Part shown: positions 28,519-40,774 of the stretch, piece after piece | How positions within the stretch are numbered: position 1 is the stretch's first letter | Layout of the letters: every line of letters starts with the position of its first letter | Source: Chamaecyparis obtusa | Taxonomy: Eukaryota; Streptophyta; Pinopsida; Cupressales; Cupressaceae | Direction: 5' to 3' | Length of the DNA stretch: 64,000 bases | NCBI GenBank assembly: GCA_027943335.1 | Contig: BSBK01006345.1 | Location: forward strand, 62,001-126,000 | Made by a program: the position numbers and the translations under genes | The notes under the pieces: model-generated | Told to the model about the DNA's origin: nothing | Database searches by the model: none | Seen by the model: the letters and a program-made list of their open reading frames with translations, nothing else

Positions 28519-30333
28519 TCAAGTAGGGCCATGTCCTGATCCATGACCTGATGCCGATGCACCTCCTCCTGATGTTGGTACACAATAAACAAAATATGTC
28601 ACATATACATACATGTATAATAAATTTTAAATATGTATTATCATAGAAAAATTAATTTTGTGAACAAACATCTCAATGTACCTATGTATCGCGATGAATA
28701 GGATCACGTGGAGTCTCTAAATCTCCATATGGTGCAACATCGTACATAACCTCCTAGAGTACACATATATATAACATATATTAATCAAATTTCAAACATG
28801 TGTAAGTTTTTTAAATAAATAAAAATTAAATTAAATTATAAATATACCAAAGTGGTCTCTAATGCTCTCCTGAAAGCGCTCAAATTGGATGAGTCTAATG
28901 ATATAACCACATGATCAATCTGGTCATCTGTAAGCAATGTAGTAAAAAGTTGATGACCTGGATGTGATGAAGTGGCCTGCGTGGTTTGATGATCAGCTGT
29001 ATGTGGTGTCATCTGCGAAGGAGTTGTCGATGGTGGTGTAGTCACCTGAGGACCTGCCGGCGGTGCAGTCTGCTGTGGAGGAGCTGTCAGTGGTGCAGTC
29101 TACTGTGGAGGAGCTGTCGGTGGTGTAGTCTATTGTGGAGGAGCTGTCAGTGGTGCAGTTTGTTACGGAGCTGTCGGTGGTGCAGTCTACTATGGAGGAG
29201 CTGTCGGTGGTGGTGTAGTCATCTGCTACGGACCTATCAGTGGTGCAGTCTGCTGAGAAATGATATAGGACCTCACAAATGATGGAACCTCCCTGAGTGA
29301 AATCCCATCAAGCATCTGTATGGTCTGATAAGCAGAAAGAAGATCACTAGATAACAATGCACTCATAGATTGCAAATGGTCTATATATGATATAGCTACA
29401 ACCTCTAGGGGAGATGGTATGTCGACTATATCATATAAATTAGGTGCACTAGAAGATGCATCCTGTGTAGGTGAAGGAATGATAGAACAAGACCGTAACA
29501 TATATCTCCCCACATGAACAGAGGATATCTCGTGAACCTGTGTGGCAATAGTCACTATACTAGAAAAAACATCCATCCTCATTGTGTCATCTGGAACACT
29601 CGCTCCTACCACTTCCAAACCTTTTGGTATGACCAAAAGGTTTGGACCCACCCTTGCCCACTTATTAGCAGGCACAGGGGCATCAGGTGTTCTGAACCTA
29701 TTAGATAATCTCCCTTTCCCTTTCCCAACATAAGCAGGGAAAACTGTATAATCAACATCAAGGTGTAAATGAAATTCTGCAAATAATTATTTGCAAAAAT
29801 ATAATGGCAACTCATCCTTCTGGGGCCACATATGTTGATCAGCCAACCAGGGAGGATATATAAACGGTCCTACCAAGTCATCCTCACATCTCATAGGCAT
29901 GTACCCTCTGACCTTCTTTAGGTCTCGATAATGGGGAAACATCTCCTTCACCATAGGAGTGGAAACAGTTGTATTGATCTCACTAAACTTTACAGTGCCA
30001 ATAACACTGTGAGACAAAGAAGCATAGAATCTATCAATACTCATGTCTTGATATGGGTTGTATGATTGAACTATGTTAATCATACACACCAACTCATCTC
30101 TAATAATGTTCACCCTTTCCCTATTGGGAATGCTGGTGGGTGAAGCTAATGTCTAATCAAGAACAAGTAATGCTCGTGTCAATCTCTCAATAGTGTCTAC
30201 AAATAGCTTCTCTCTAGCCTGTGCTATATCAGCTGATATATGAGAGGAACGAGTACTAGTACCACTACCACTATGAGATCCCCCCCTGAACACTAGGCTC
30301 TCCTGAATCAACTGAACCTCTACCCGATGCCAT
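28519..30333 (-). pseudogene. Second gene of the Sola-like transposon, three exons, unknown function
   Basis: On the minus strand an ATG at 30,331-30,333 opens MASGRGSVDSGEPSVQ. One base lost in a G-run at about 30,284 then shifts the frame, after which one frame runs about 480 codons to 28,836 with only scattered stops. Features are SHSGSGTSTRSSHISADIAQ, then RVNIIRDELVCMINIVQSYN, a globular part with MFPHYRDLKKVRGYMPMRCE and PPWLADQHMWPQKDELPLYF, an AYVGKGKGRLSNRFRTPDAP segment, and a proline/threonine-rich tandem repeat (29,060-29,265). It ends with DDQIDHVVISLDSSNLSAFR. Exon 2 (about 28,754-28,688) and exon 3 (to a TGA at 28,519) follow AG acceptors; exon 3 encodes a Gly/Ser/His tail. It resembles no domain I know. 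Accessory DNA-binding function is possible but unproven. It is tail-to-tail with the transposase gene. Confidence 0.65.
29060..29265 (-). repeat. 30-bp coding minisatellite, about 7 units
   Basis: The + strand unit gcagtctactgtggaggagc followed by tgtcggtggt repeats about seven times. Unit lengths are 30, 30, 30, 27, 33 and 30, all multiples of three, and on the minus strand they encode a TAPPQ-type decapeptide repeat inside the second gene. Frame-preserving length changes suggest that the repeat expanded while still under coding constraint. Confidence 0.85.
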
Positions 30334-30459
30334 GTGTAATAGATAAACAAGAAAATATATATATATCTCTGCACATGTACATACTTGAATTTAAGAAACA
30401 TACATGTGTTACAAATTTAAGAAATATACATGTACATACAAATCTAAGAAACATACATG

Positions 30460-32100
30460 TTTTTGATAGATAAAAGCAGCGGGAGGGTGCTGGCCCATAG
30501 AACAGAGGACTAGTAGCACATTAACAGCATATTAATGTAACCAGCCAAGTAGCAGTAACATGATAATAGTGTTTAGCAGTTCTAATCTGCCTCTATCAAA
30601 AACAAAAGTCACCTTACTAAACATAAAAAATAACCCAGGGTATCTAGTATCAGCAGTATCAAGTAAAGTATCAGTAAAAGGCCACACAGGGCTAACTAGA
30701 GAGTAGTAAAAGCTAATAAAAACCCCATTCACAAAACTAGGGGACCTAGGGTTAAACCCTTCCAAAATTGACCAAATCATAGGAACCGAGATAATTGTTT
30801 CCACCCAACTACTTAGACAGTAGAGTAGTTAGCCATTCTTCCTGCAAGAATAGGAGGGGGTCATTATTGTCCTCATTCACTTTTAGAGTGCCTCCCACCA
30901 GCTTATCCTGCAAATGACAAAGAGTCGATGGCGATGCATGCATGCAGGGCTTAGGGATGGGGAAGAGATGAAGGGGGCTTCCATGGAAGGGTTGGGTTCA
31001 GGAACAGGGATATGAGGGGGGCTCATGTGGTCTTCCGAAGAATCATTCATGGAATCGGTGGATTGGGAGTCCTTGTCAGACATGGAAAGCTCTTTAGTCG
31101 CCGTTTCTAGTAGTTTATTTTTGCATTGCTCTTTGGCCAATCTATTAGACCTCCTTCTACCCAACCCACTCAAGTCCACCTCCAAGTTGACCTGGCTTTC
31201 CAATAATTTTCTTTTTTTATATTTACAGTCAGTCTCTGGGGTACTATCATCCTCCTTCCTATTTTTCATATCCTTAGACTCAGAAACATAAGACACATCA
31301 TGGGCATCCTTCCTGAGAAATAGATTTTTGACATGTTTTTTCTGACTCTTACCCTCTTTGGTTCTAGGAATAGCCTCCTGGGTAATACGGATGGACAGGG
31401 AGGAGGACTGGGTGGGGTTTTCATTTTTGGCCAGGGAATCCTCTTGTATCATTTCCTAGATAACTGAGGGGGGCTGAGGTGCAGGACAAATGGCTTTGTG
31501 GAATTGATAAAGGCAGAGGAGGAGGCCCTAGTGAAGGATAGGCATTTTCTTATCGGGGTTCTCCTTGATGTCAAGGATGTTGCTTTCAATGAAGTGCAGT
31601 AGGAAGAAGGGGATGGATATTAAATCTTTGTTCCTCACGTGGTTTAGAAACAGTAAATGGTAATAGTAGAAGACAATGAACTTACCTTCCAAAGTGAAGT
31701 ATTTCATCACAATGAGGCAGATTTCAGCCAGAAATCCGGCAGCTCCTCCCTATTGAAACCCCCCTGCTTTTTCACTTGTATCTCACCGTCCTTGAAGAAC
31801 TAGTTAAGGCTAGTTGGGTCTGGAGTTTGACTAGTTTTCTTGTATTTTCTCCCCTTCATGGACAGCCCAGTCGCCTTGGCTAGCACCTCCTTGTTTAGCT
31901 GGAAGTGAATACCACCGATAGAGACATTTCTATTATTCCAAGACAACATGAACTGTTTGGACATACATTCATCATGCCTGCACTTCATTCTCTCCATGAA
32001 GCCCCAAATGCCACTCTCCTTGCAATAATGAGTCACCACCGCATCCGACGAGAAGATATCATCGATTTTATCAGGTTCAATGTGGAGAGTGTTGCCCTGC
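30460..32100 (-). mobile_element. 5'-truncated L1-type LINE, nested in the 11-kb transposon
   Basis: The 3' end (T-run and gatagataaaagcagc on +, so ctatcaaaaa-tailed on -) is the same as that of the larger LINE at 47,029. The homology runs to about 32,097, inside the 3' ORF, and then stops, the pattern of 5' truncation during target-primed reverse transcription. The tail is only about five A residues. Flanks on both sides contain tacatgtacatacaaat, which may be part of the target duplication, but it is not immediately adjacent to both ends, so the TSD is uncertain. Confidence 0.8.
30883..32039 (-). pseudogene. 3' ORF of the truncated LINE copy
   Basis: Minus-strand blocks 32,039-31,800 (HYCKESGIWGFMERMKCRHD, WNNRNVSIGGIHFQLNKEVL), 31,710-31,528 (KYFTLEGKFIVFYYYHLLFL, NHVRNKDLISIPFFLLHFIE) and 31,452-30,883 (VDLSGLGRRRSNRLAKEQCK, then a serine/aspartate-rich tail) match, in order, the ORF at 47,537-49,084. 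A frame change separates the first and second blocks. At the site where the other copy has a TAG after LPNF, this copy keeps the tryptophan codon, which confirms that the frame is continuous in the ancestor. Function unknown. Confidence 0.75.
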
Positions 32101-33854
32101 TGTTTGAATTGTTTCCACCCAAATGTTTAAAAATTAAATCTATATATACATGTACATACAAATTTAATAAGCATATTAATCATATTAAGTCTTAAGGGGT
32201 CGTATTAATCATCACATGTTACTTGTATTTTAATGAGACTTAATTGGTCAATTAATCCTGTCTTAATTGGTCAAGTATTAGTCACATGTTAGGTCTTAAT
32301 TGGTAGGACTATAAGGTCTTAATAGGTCATATTCGACCTAATTGGTCAAGTATAGGTCCTATTAGTTCTTAAGGGTGGACTATTAGGTCTTATTAGTAGG
32401 TATTATGTCTTATTAGGTAATTTTAATCAATTTAGGTATTATTAGTCATATTAATCACATGTTTTAAGTCTTAATTGGTCAATTAATAGGTCTTAATTGG
32501 TTAAATATTAGTCACTAGTTAGGTCTTAATTGGTTAGGTATTAGGTCTTAATTGGTTTACACTATAATTTTTGTTTATATTAGTTTTTAGTGTTACAGTT
32601 TAATAGGTCTTAATTAGTTTCTAGAATTTTTGTTTATATGGTATTAATCCTATTAAGTCTTAAGAGGTCGTATTAATCGTCACATGTGACGTGTATTAAT
32701 GAGACTTAATTGGTCAATTAATAGGTCTTAATTGGTTAAATATTAGTCACTAGTTAGGTCTTAATTAGTTAGGTATTAGGTCTTAATTGGTTTACACTAG
32801 AATTTTTGTTTATGTTAGTTTCTAGTGTTACAGTTTAATAGGTCTTAATTGGTTTCTAGAATTTTTGTTTATATTGTTTATGTGGTATTAATCCTATTAA
32901 GTCTTAAGGGGTCATATTAATCGTGATAGGTTTGTCTTAATTGGTCATATTAGTCACATGTTAGAAATTTAAGAAACATACATGTTACAAATTTAAATGT
33001 GCATACATGAACTACAAATTTAAACATACATGTTAAGTATAGGTCCTATTAGTTCTTAAGGGTGGACTATTAGTTTTTATTAAAATAGGTATTAAGTCTT
33101 ATTAGGTCGTATTAATCAATTTAGGTGTTATTAGTTATATTAGTCACATGTTAAATTTTAACTCCAGTTAATTAATAGATCTTAATTGATTAAATATTAG
33201 TCACTTGTTAGGTCTTCATTGGTTAGGTATTAGATCTTAATTGGTTTAGATGAAATTTTTGTTTATGTTAGTTTCTAGTGTTAGAGTTTACTAAGTCTTA
33301 ATTGATTTCTAAAACTTTTGTTTATGTTGTTTATGTGGTATTAATCTTATTAGGTCTTAAGGGGTCATCTTAATCATGTTATGCTTGTCTTAATTGGTCA
33401 TATTAGTCACATGTTAGAAATTTAAAAACATACATGTTACATGCATAAATGAACTAAAAATTATTAGTTATATTGTATTATTTTATTTCAACAATTTAAA
33501 AAAACAAAAATTAAATAAACAAGAAAAACTATTAAATTAAAATATTTCTATTTGAATTACAACTATTTTTTATTAAATAAACAAAAAATAACTATTAAAT
33601 AATGATTTTTAATTAAAATACAACTATTTAATACTAAATAAAAAAACAACTTAAAAAAAACATTCAAATTAAAAAATAAAAAATGTACTTACCTCTTCCG
33701 ACCGGAACACCCCTATAGCTCTCCCCACAAGCTGGAAGCCGCTGAATGAAAATGACCCGTGCGGGCCACCTTTTTTTCTTTTATAGACTTTTGGGGGTAC
33801 GACTGGACCCCTGCAGTATGTCCTCTAGTGCGACACACTATTGTACTTTTACCC
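32101..33854. repeat. Tandem ggtcttaattggtcaatta repeats and AT-rich 3' end of the 11-kb transposon
   Basis: From about 32,180 to 33,430 the sequence is made of the units ggtcttaattggtcaatta, tattagtcacatgtta and tattaatcctattaagtctta, organised in higher-order copies of about 240-460 bp that start near 32,180, 32,640, 32,885 and 33,345. From 33,470 to 33,690 it is nearly pure A/T. A short GC-rich segment (33,700-33,850) with ttccgaccggaa leads to the terminal repeat. No ORF. Confidence 0.8.
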
Positions 33855-34190
33855 GCATATGAGTTATAGAATCTTCCCTTCAAGCTGTGCTAGCATTGGG
33901 TATGCTTCCAATGTATATTTTATCCTTAATCCTCATTGGCTAATCTCACCTTTTAATCATGTGTAATAATTATGTTACGATCTCCAATGTTTTGTTATTT
34001 GATCTCCTTGAGATTAGTAAATAATTATTTTCTCATCATCCAGGTTCAATGTACTTAGAATCCTTCTAATGTTAGCCTATTCTTCTTGATAACACATTTT
34101 CTTTAACTCGGTAACTGTCTTCTCTTCTCAATTAGGTGCTCGATAGAACTTGGTTCTCGGTGCTGGGTTCTCCCTCACTAGATGCCAACA

Positions 34191-34971
34191 CTTGCTTTAT
34201 CTTTACCAAAATTCTTTTTCTTCTAATTCCTTTACCGAATAACTTTCTCTACCTTACCGACTTGCCTTTTCTTCTTTATAAAATAACTTTGACATATAAT
34301 ATAACTTCCTCATAAATAAGGAAAATTAAATTAACTCTTAGGAGTATCAATTCTCATAGTCTGTTTTCTAGATTTGTAATTTACATTTCTTCTTCTTTCA
34401 TCCCCCAAGTAATTGTTAGATTCCCATGGTGGGATTGGAAAAAAATAACCAATTTGTTTAGGAACCCTGCCAGGATGAGAGTTTGTCCCCAGTCTAAAGA
34501 AATATGGTTTGTATGCCCTTTAAACTCTTCCAAAATACAATCTATCAACACAAAGAGTTTTTACATTCATAACATCATCAATTCGAATAATTAAACAATC
34601 AATCTAAACTTAGCATTCAACAAGCATACATGGAATACAAAGAATTAACTGGAAAATATGATCTTTTATTTGCTTCAAATTACCAAAAAACTCATTACTT
34701 TTGTTCACATCTCCTCTCTTTTGATGTATTTACTCATATTCATATATCATCAACCTCTTCCAACTGAACTTGGAAGGTTGTGACCATTTGGAAGGTAGTT
34801 TGGTGCCATTAGCTCAAACTTAACAACTTTTTGAACATTTGTTTTAAAAGTTGCAAACAACTTTTGTAACATTTTAAATCTTTTAAATCATTTCTATCCT
34901 ATAAATTCTAGGACTCCTAAGTGACTCAAATTCCTAAAATCATGATAAATTCCTATGATCCTCCTATTTAT
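34191..34971. other. Spacer between the presumed LTR and the CACTA element
   Basis: No coding signal is visible. The text has repeated taccgaataac/taccgact motifs at 34,190-34,270. A tgttagattcccatgg at 34,425 looks superficially like an LTR start, but nothing pairs with it. This block should be the outside flank of the minus-strand retroelement and the target of the CACTA insertion. Confidence 0.35.
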
Positions 34972-35034
34972 CACTAGTACATTTGACCTTAAATTTAAAC
35001 TAAATAATTCGACCATCAAATAAAAATGTTTATG

Positions 35035-35160
35035 TTGGTCGCATTATAGAAGGAAAACTTTTGTTTTTTTAATACATGCCCGTGTTGGTCGCAATTTCGA
35101 CCAACACAGTGGTAGTCAAAATTGTGACCAACACGGGCATGTATTAAAAAAAAGAAGTTT
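35035..35160. repeat. CACTA subterminal palindrome
   Basis: The arm aatacatgcccgtgttggtc at about 35,080 is repeated inverted at about 35,125-35,150 as gaccaacacgggcatgtatt, an essentially perfect 20-bp match with further imperfect pairing toward the loop. The same structure, diverged, occurs at 2475-2550. A related unit of the following sequence (gaaacttcattt, gcgaaggag, agaagct) is duplicated at about 35,590-35,670. Confidence 0.85.
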
Positions 35161-36599
35161 GAAACTTCATTTCAGTGCTTCATTTCAACGTGCACGAAGG
35201 AGGTAGAAGCTAGAGAAGGGTAGAAGCGAAGGAGGTTTAGGGTACACTGTGTCGGCTCTACTATGAAGTTGTGGCCCTAATTTGTACTTTCATCATGGAG
35301 ATGCCATGCCACTGGATGAAAAAACAAATTAGGGTAATGTTATTTAACTTGTTTAGTGCTCGGAATTGGGAAAGACATTAACTGTGCTTCATGGTCGATG
35401 CCCTAGTTTGGGTGTAATCAATGTGTGGAACTATTGAAGTAAATGAATGTCTGCAACAGTAAATAAAAAGGGATTAATACAACAATAACACTAGTCTTAG
35501 GTACCCTCTCACAATCCGTTTCAGTCGACACCAACCTAATTTGATCAACTAGTTTGAAATGCCCATAAATTGGTTGCGAGCGCATTTCATTTGAAACTTC
35601 ATTTGAGCATTTCATTTTAGCGTGCGCGAAGGAGCCAGTAGAAGCTAACAGGGTGAAGAGTTGAACCAGAGGGTTAAGGTATGTCGAATCGATTTCCAAT
35701 AAGAATCGAATGCTATATATAAATTATGGATTTAGGATTTACGAAAAGTTGGTTGAATTAGTTTTTTAGAATTTATATAAGTTGAAAATGGATAAAACTG
35801 TAAGAAATAGAAATACTCTATTTTTTGCTAAATTCATTCATCTTGAAGCCTCAATTCGGTTATTCTGATGCATTAAAGGAATTGCAACATTTCTTTGTTC
35901 AATTCATGCCATTTTCAAATGAGTCTCATTTTATATTGAGTGTCATTATTAGATAGACCACTGGCATAACAATAGTTAGAATGGTTCTCATTATTAGGTT
36001 AGAATGGTTCTCATTATTCTAAGTTCCTACTGCAATAACAGTAAACTAAAACAAGAAATGCTATTAGATAGACCACTGGCGTAACAACAGTTTCAATATA
36101 AAATGAGAACCATTCTAACCATGGAATATTAATTCTAACCTATATTATTAGATCATTAACCATGCATATGCAGAGTTGTGTGGAGTAAAGGTGATCGCAG
36201 TTAAAGAACAATGAGAAAATATAATGAAATTGGATGCAATGTGTAGCAGTGGATGATCTGTCCAAATAAGGAATGGTTTTTATGTTTGAAAACATTTTTT
36301 CATGTTGAATGAGTGGTGATTCGATCACTAATTTGATGCAAGAGTGAGTTGTAATAGGAGATTGGGGAAGCCCTAGCAAACCAGGGTTTGGAGTCAAGAT
36401 TTGGGGGTTTTGGTGTTGTAGGGCCCGTGAGTCTAATTGCTTGTGGATTTAACCATTTTGAGTCATTTTATAACTTTTCTAAAGGTTTGGTGGGATAACG
36501 GAATGTGAGGAGAGTAGTTGCTTTGAAAATTTGGTCATTTTCATGCATTGAAAATAGGGGTTCAGTCATGGTTAGGTGTGTTGGTCCAAAGTAACCCTA
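35161..36599. other. CACTA interior, no gene recognised
   Basis: Contains the duplication of the subterminal unit and, at about 35,925-36,120, an inverted and direct repeat cluster built from attagatagaccactggc and gaatggttctcatt. Open frames are short and unsupported. Confidence 0.45.
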
Positions 36600-36962
36600 T
36601 AAAAACTTTTGGTGTCTTATAGAAATTTAAAAAGGGTGTCTAGGAATGTTTTCATCTTGTCAAGTGTTTTGAGGGAAGACAAAGTTATTACCATCCTAAG
36701 TCTGCTGCAGGGTTATTGGCAGCCTATTAAGCCTTTGGAACAATTTGAAAGAACTTTGTGTATTGGAAGCATGGGAATTAAAACAGAGTCTTAGAATTCC
36801 TTGAGTCTAAGTGGTTTGAAGCCTAAGAAACCTAATCCATCATTGTGTAGTATTGTGGAGGCCTTGACAAGTCAAATCTTTTAAACATTTGAGGTTGTTG
36901 ATAGGCTAGAGTGCCTAGATCTCTGAAATTACCAATTCTCATTGTGTTTTGAATACCACCAC
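36600..36962 (+). pseudogene. Possible captured gene fragment inside the CACTA element
   Basis: One + frame gives YRNLKRVSRNVFILSSVLRE, then LLQGYWQPIKPLEQFERTLC, and after a stop at about 36,792 continues with LSGLKPKKPNPSLCSIVEAL, TSQIF and TFEVVDRLECLDL to about 36,960, broken by two more stops that each look like single substitutions. The composition is that of a globular protein, unlike its AT-rich surroundings, and a tcttatag acceptor-like site precedes it. I do not recognise the protein. CACTA elements are known to carry host gene pieces, which is the reading I prefer; an ancient transposase exon is the alternative. Confidence 0.4.
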
Positions 36963-37171
36963 CCTTATTCCTTTTGGTTTGGAGTAATTTTATTTCATTT
37001 TAAATAATTTATGGCAGTTTTATTAAATTATTTGAATGATTAAATGAAGATTGGATCATCAAGATCAAGATTGGATTCAAAATTACTCCAAACCAAAAGG
37101 AATAAGACTCCAAACCAATGAAATAAAACTGCCATAACTTATTTAAAATGAAATAAAATTACTCCAAACCA
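36957..37171. repeat. Nested inverted repeat
   Basis: The segment cttattccttttggtttgga at 36,960 recurs inverted at about 37,080 and, in part, again at 37,110-37,170, along with ttttatttcattttaaataa and its inverse. The arrangement suggests two rounds of inverted duplication. Confidence 0.75.
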
Positions 37172-39980
37172 ACATAATAATTGTGCAATGATTATTGGAA
37201 GCCATTCTCGACTCAATTAATGACCAGATTTAAATTGCATTCTCTGTGGCATAGAAACGGTTTCCACAAGTTGATAAACTTCTTCAATAAACTCGATACT
37301 AAGACTTGAGTTACATCCAAATGCGACATAAAACATTTAAAATAAATATTTGTTCTCTGTTATCGAATTCCATCATAGCATATTCATAATAAAGATGTGC
37401 TTGATCCCGATGACAATATGGGTGTTAGATTGTCGAACCGAAAGAGCAAACCAAACAAAATGAGTTGTAAATAATAAAAATGAAACATTCAGGAAACATT
37501 GAACAATCACAGAGAAGAATCAAATGTAAAACTAGACTATTATTTTCATTCATCATACGTATTACATTGATCATCTCATTCCCATTGATCTCTCTCTTCA
37601 CCGATTCTCCACTATCGTACCCCCTATTCTCGGCTTCTACATTGTAGAGATAAAGATCTCCAAACTCACAACCCAGTAACTAAATCATATAACTTAGTGA
37701 AGAATACTCAAAATAGAGATCAATGGTGAAGACAAAATGCATTCTTACATTTAGTTAAGGGTAATACTTAAAGAATAATATAGATCAATAGTGAAGATTA
37801 AAAGTCATCCTTACATTTAATGAAGAGTCTATTATATTTGAGTCTATCAGAAAGTCATGGAAAGTTCCTTATGAATATTTGAAGAGAGTCCTATTATTCA
37901 TTACATTACTTGCAATATGTATGCTGATATTTCATTGTCTCTATATATGCTAAGTGTTTATATAAGAGTGGGGATATTCTATGCAGCTTTACTTAGTCAT
38001 GGTCTTAATTATATAAGGATATATACTTAATCATAGTATAAACTTGAATAAAAAATAGATAATTTTAAAATAGAAATATGAGGGGACTGGGATATTATAA
38101 AATAATGAGCATATCTTTGTGAATTATCCTAATATTGTAGGGCTCAAATATTCATTGTGATTAATACAGGTTTGTAAACATTGATTGATGTATTTTGAGG
38201 TCATATAATATGGAAATAAGACAACACCTACATAAAACTTGATATCATCACAATATAACATATTTTGATTCTCTACAAATTTGAACAAGTTTTCATTCAC
38301 AATATAACTTAAAATGTTTTGATTTCATCTTATATGTTAATTATATATAGTTCCAGATTTATTCCTTATGAAATAGTGATGAGATTTATTCTTTTATCTC
38401 TATTAATGTAATTATGGGTCTATTATTCACATAATGTCTGAGATATAATAATTCTAGAACACCTAATTTTCTGATCTAGTTATGTCTTAGTTTACTGTAT
38501 AGCGTTGGAGTTCTACATTATGTCTATACCAAAGATATTCTTCCAACTTTGATGTTACCGTTGATTGCTGAGTGTATGTTTAATCAGTCGGTTGGATTAC
38601 TAAATTGGTCTTTTAACACATTCTCTCCTCTTGTTCGATGACTTCCTCACTATTCCTTAGTATGATCTTCTCACAATTCCGCTTACTCTTCTCACAATTC
38701 TGACAAAACTAACAACATGCCTCATGTTATATGGAAAATTGGTAAACAAGGAGCTACTATAGTTCAATTCCCTTTTTCTAAGTCCTTCATGGAAGTTGAA
38801 GTATCACTCTTTAGGAAACTTATATCTCTAGTTCAAAGTTCCCATTAAAATCATTCAAATATTTGAAAACAATACCCAAATTAGCTACAGTGGTAAAGTA
38901 TTAACAAAGGATAGCCTCATAGTTCCATCAGTTTGACAATCAATGGTAAGAAATTCCTAATAATATTATATTAGAAGTGAAATGTTGATGCTAAGACAAT
39001 TACTTTGTGACCATAATAATCCTACATATGTTTTTTTGCACAATAGATAAAGTCTACTATTCAATTCCAAGAGAAACTCACAATTTCAATTGTGACCACA
39101 CTAGCCTGATCGCAACAAACTTGTTAGAAACATGAAAAGAAAACATGTTAGCAATTCCATCATTTGTCTATTGTTTGGGGCAGTCACCATAGAATTATTT
39201 GGACTGTCTCTCCTCTTGCCTTGCAAGGTTAAAATGACCTTTTTCTCATCCCTCCTTGAATAGACCCTTACCGTCTTGCACTTGTGCAATGATAGGACAC
39301 CAATGTTGCTAATTAAGGTTGGCAGGATGATTACGCCTATCCTAAAAAAAGACTGTCAAATCATTATGCTTTCAAATCAATTACCTATCGACGTATCCCT
39401 TGTGAGGGAGAGAAGCCAAACACATAAAGAACATGGACATAAACACAACAACTGAAAAACTTAAATGGAATACACCAAGAAGTACCAAATGATGAATGCT
39501 CAATTGTTGTAATGGCAAAGCAATATCAGAACCATCCATTTATAGTCCTAATGATTTTGGAAATTGTTGACAAAGAGTGTTTCTTTTTTTTATTATAGTA
39601 TAAATGATTTTTCTATAGTTGTAATGATTTTTCTTATTTCTTATCTTTTGTCCCTTTTTGATTTCCTATGTCTGTGCTTCGTGACAAGATTTTGTCACCT
39701 TCTTTTGATGGTATATTACATTCACTCTATGTGGAATACTATTTTGTTCACTATTTTATTTCAGCTTCATATTTCTTTCATTTTTCATATACACATAGAC
39801 TACACATGCTAATAAAAAAATGAGCTATTTGATTTAGGTTTACTTTTCATTATTGAAAATGGTTAATATTTTTGATGGTACTCCTTGGTGTATTTGGACT
39901 ATAAAAATAATCATATAAAAATAATAAATGTAGTAATGATGGTGTAGTGCATTATTGATATAGGTTCGATGACTCTTGTC
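37172..39980. other. CACTA interior spacer
   Basis: No coding domain or RNA is recognised. The stretch is AT-rich with short, motif-free open frames, such as 39,564-39,812 + (hydrophobic by composition) and 39,101-39,289 -. Confidence 0.4.
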
Positions 39981-40208
39981 AATGTGCCAAACTGTCAATG
40001 TGGTGGTGGGAAGTGTGTGTTGAAGACTTCACGAACATTGAAAAACCTTGGATGACAATTTTGGTGCTGCCCTAATCAAAAAAAGGTTGCTAATGTGTAT
40101 ATATTTAAAGCTTCTAATGTAAATACTATTCATTATAATATAAGAACTAATGTAGACTAGGCATCATAGGGAAATAATGGCTGCAGATACTTTAGTTGGG
40201 TCGATGAA
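39981..40208 (+). pseudogene. Broken GRF-type zinc finger, two exons
   Basis: The + frame at 39,981 reads NCQCGGGKCVLKTSRTLKNL, then G, a TGA stop, and QFWCCPNQKK. A GT donor follows at about 40,086 and an AG acceptor at about 40,169. The frame resumes with NNGCRYFSWVDE. This is the GRF zinc-finger pattern (C.CG, TS.T, N.GR.F..C, then C.FF.W.DE). The stop replaces the arginine of the family's GR pair and would come from CGA to TGA by one change. GRF fingers bind nucleic acid and are common in plant transposon-derived ORFs. No catalytic domain is seen near it. Confidence 0.72.
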
Positions 40209-40774
40209 AACTCATCTACATCTATCCACCCATCTCCACTTATCTGCGATGAAGGATTTGAGTGCAAAATGTGTCAGGCTAGGGCAAATTCTAAAATTAT
40301 ATTTTTACGATGCCTTCTCTATATTGTAATCGCATATCTAATTTGTTGCAACCATATGCAGAGATGAACTTAGGAATTAGTTAGTTTAGTATTTTCATAT
40401 TGTAACTAATATTTTAATATTGATATGACATAACTTCTCTTTTCCTCAAGTGCACATATATATGGTTTACATTTTTTTTAGAATAATTGTTCATGTTTAT
40501 GGCTCAGGTGAGCCCCAATCTGCTATCAATCACATGATTTAACGTTGATTTAGGCTGGAGGTAAACTACATGTGTCATGTAAAGAACATGGTTGAATGCA
40601 ATCTTTTTTGCATGTTTTCAAGAGTTTTCCCACCAATACAAGCGTAAATAACACATTGAATGTAATCTATGGACATTGCATGGTATGAAGTCTCGCTGAA
40701 GAAGAGTACTACAAAGAGCAGGCCTACTGTACCAAGGAAGTTTGACAAGAACAAGGAATATGGCTTAAACAGAA
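40209..40774. other. CACTA interior spacer after the GRF finger
   Basis: No recognisable feature. A 60-codon open frame starts at 40,669 (+) but extends into the palindrome arm and has no motif. Confidence 0.4.

Noticed and set aside
28986..29282. 98-codon + frame rich in WCSLLWRSC repeats
   Set aside because: It is the antisense reading of the minus-strand minisatellite, whose minus frame is supported by continuity with the rest of the gene.
34420..34445. TGTTAGATTCCCATGG resembling an LTR start
   Set aside because: No paired copy, no primer site and no polypurine tract next to it in either direction.
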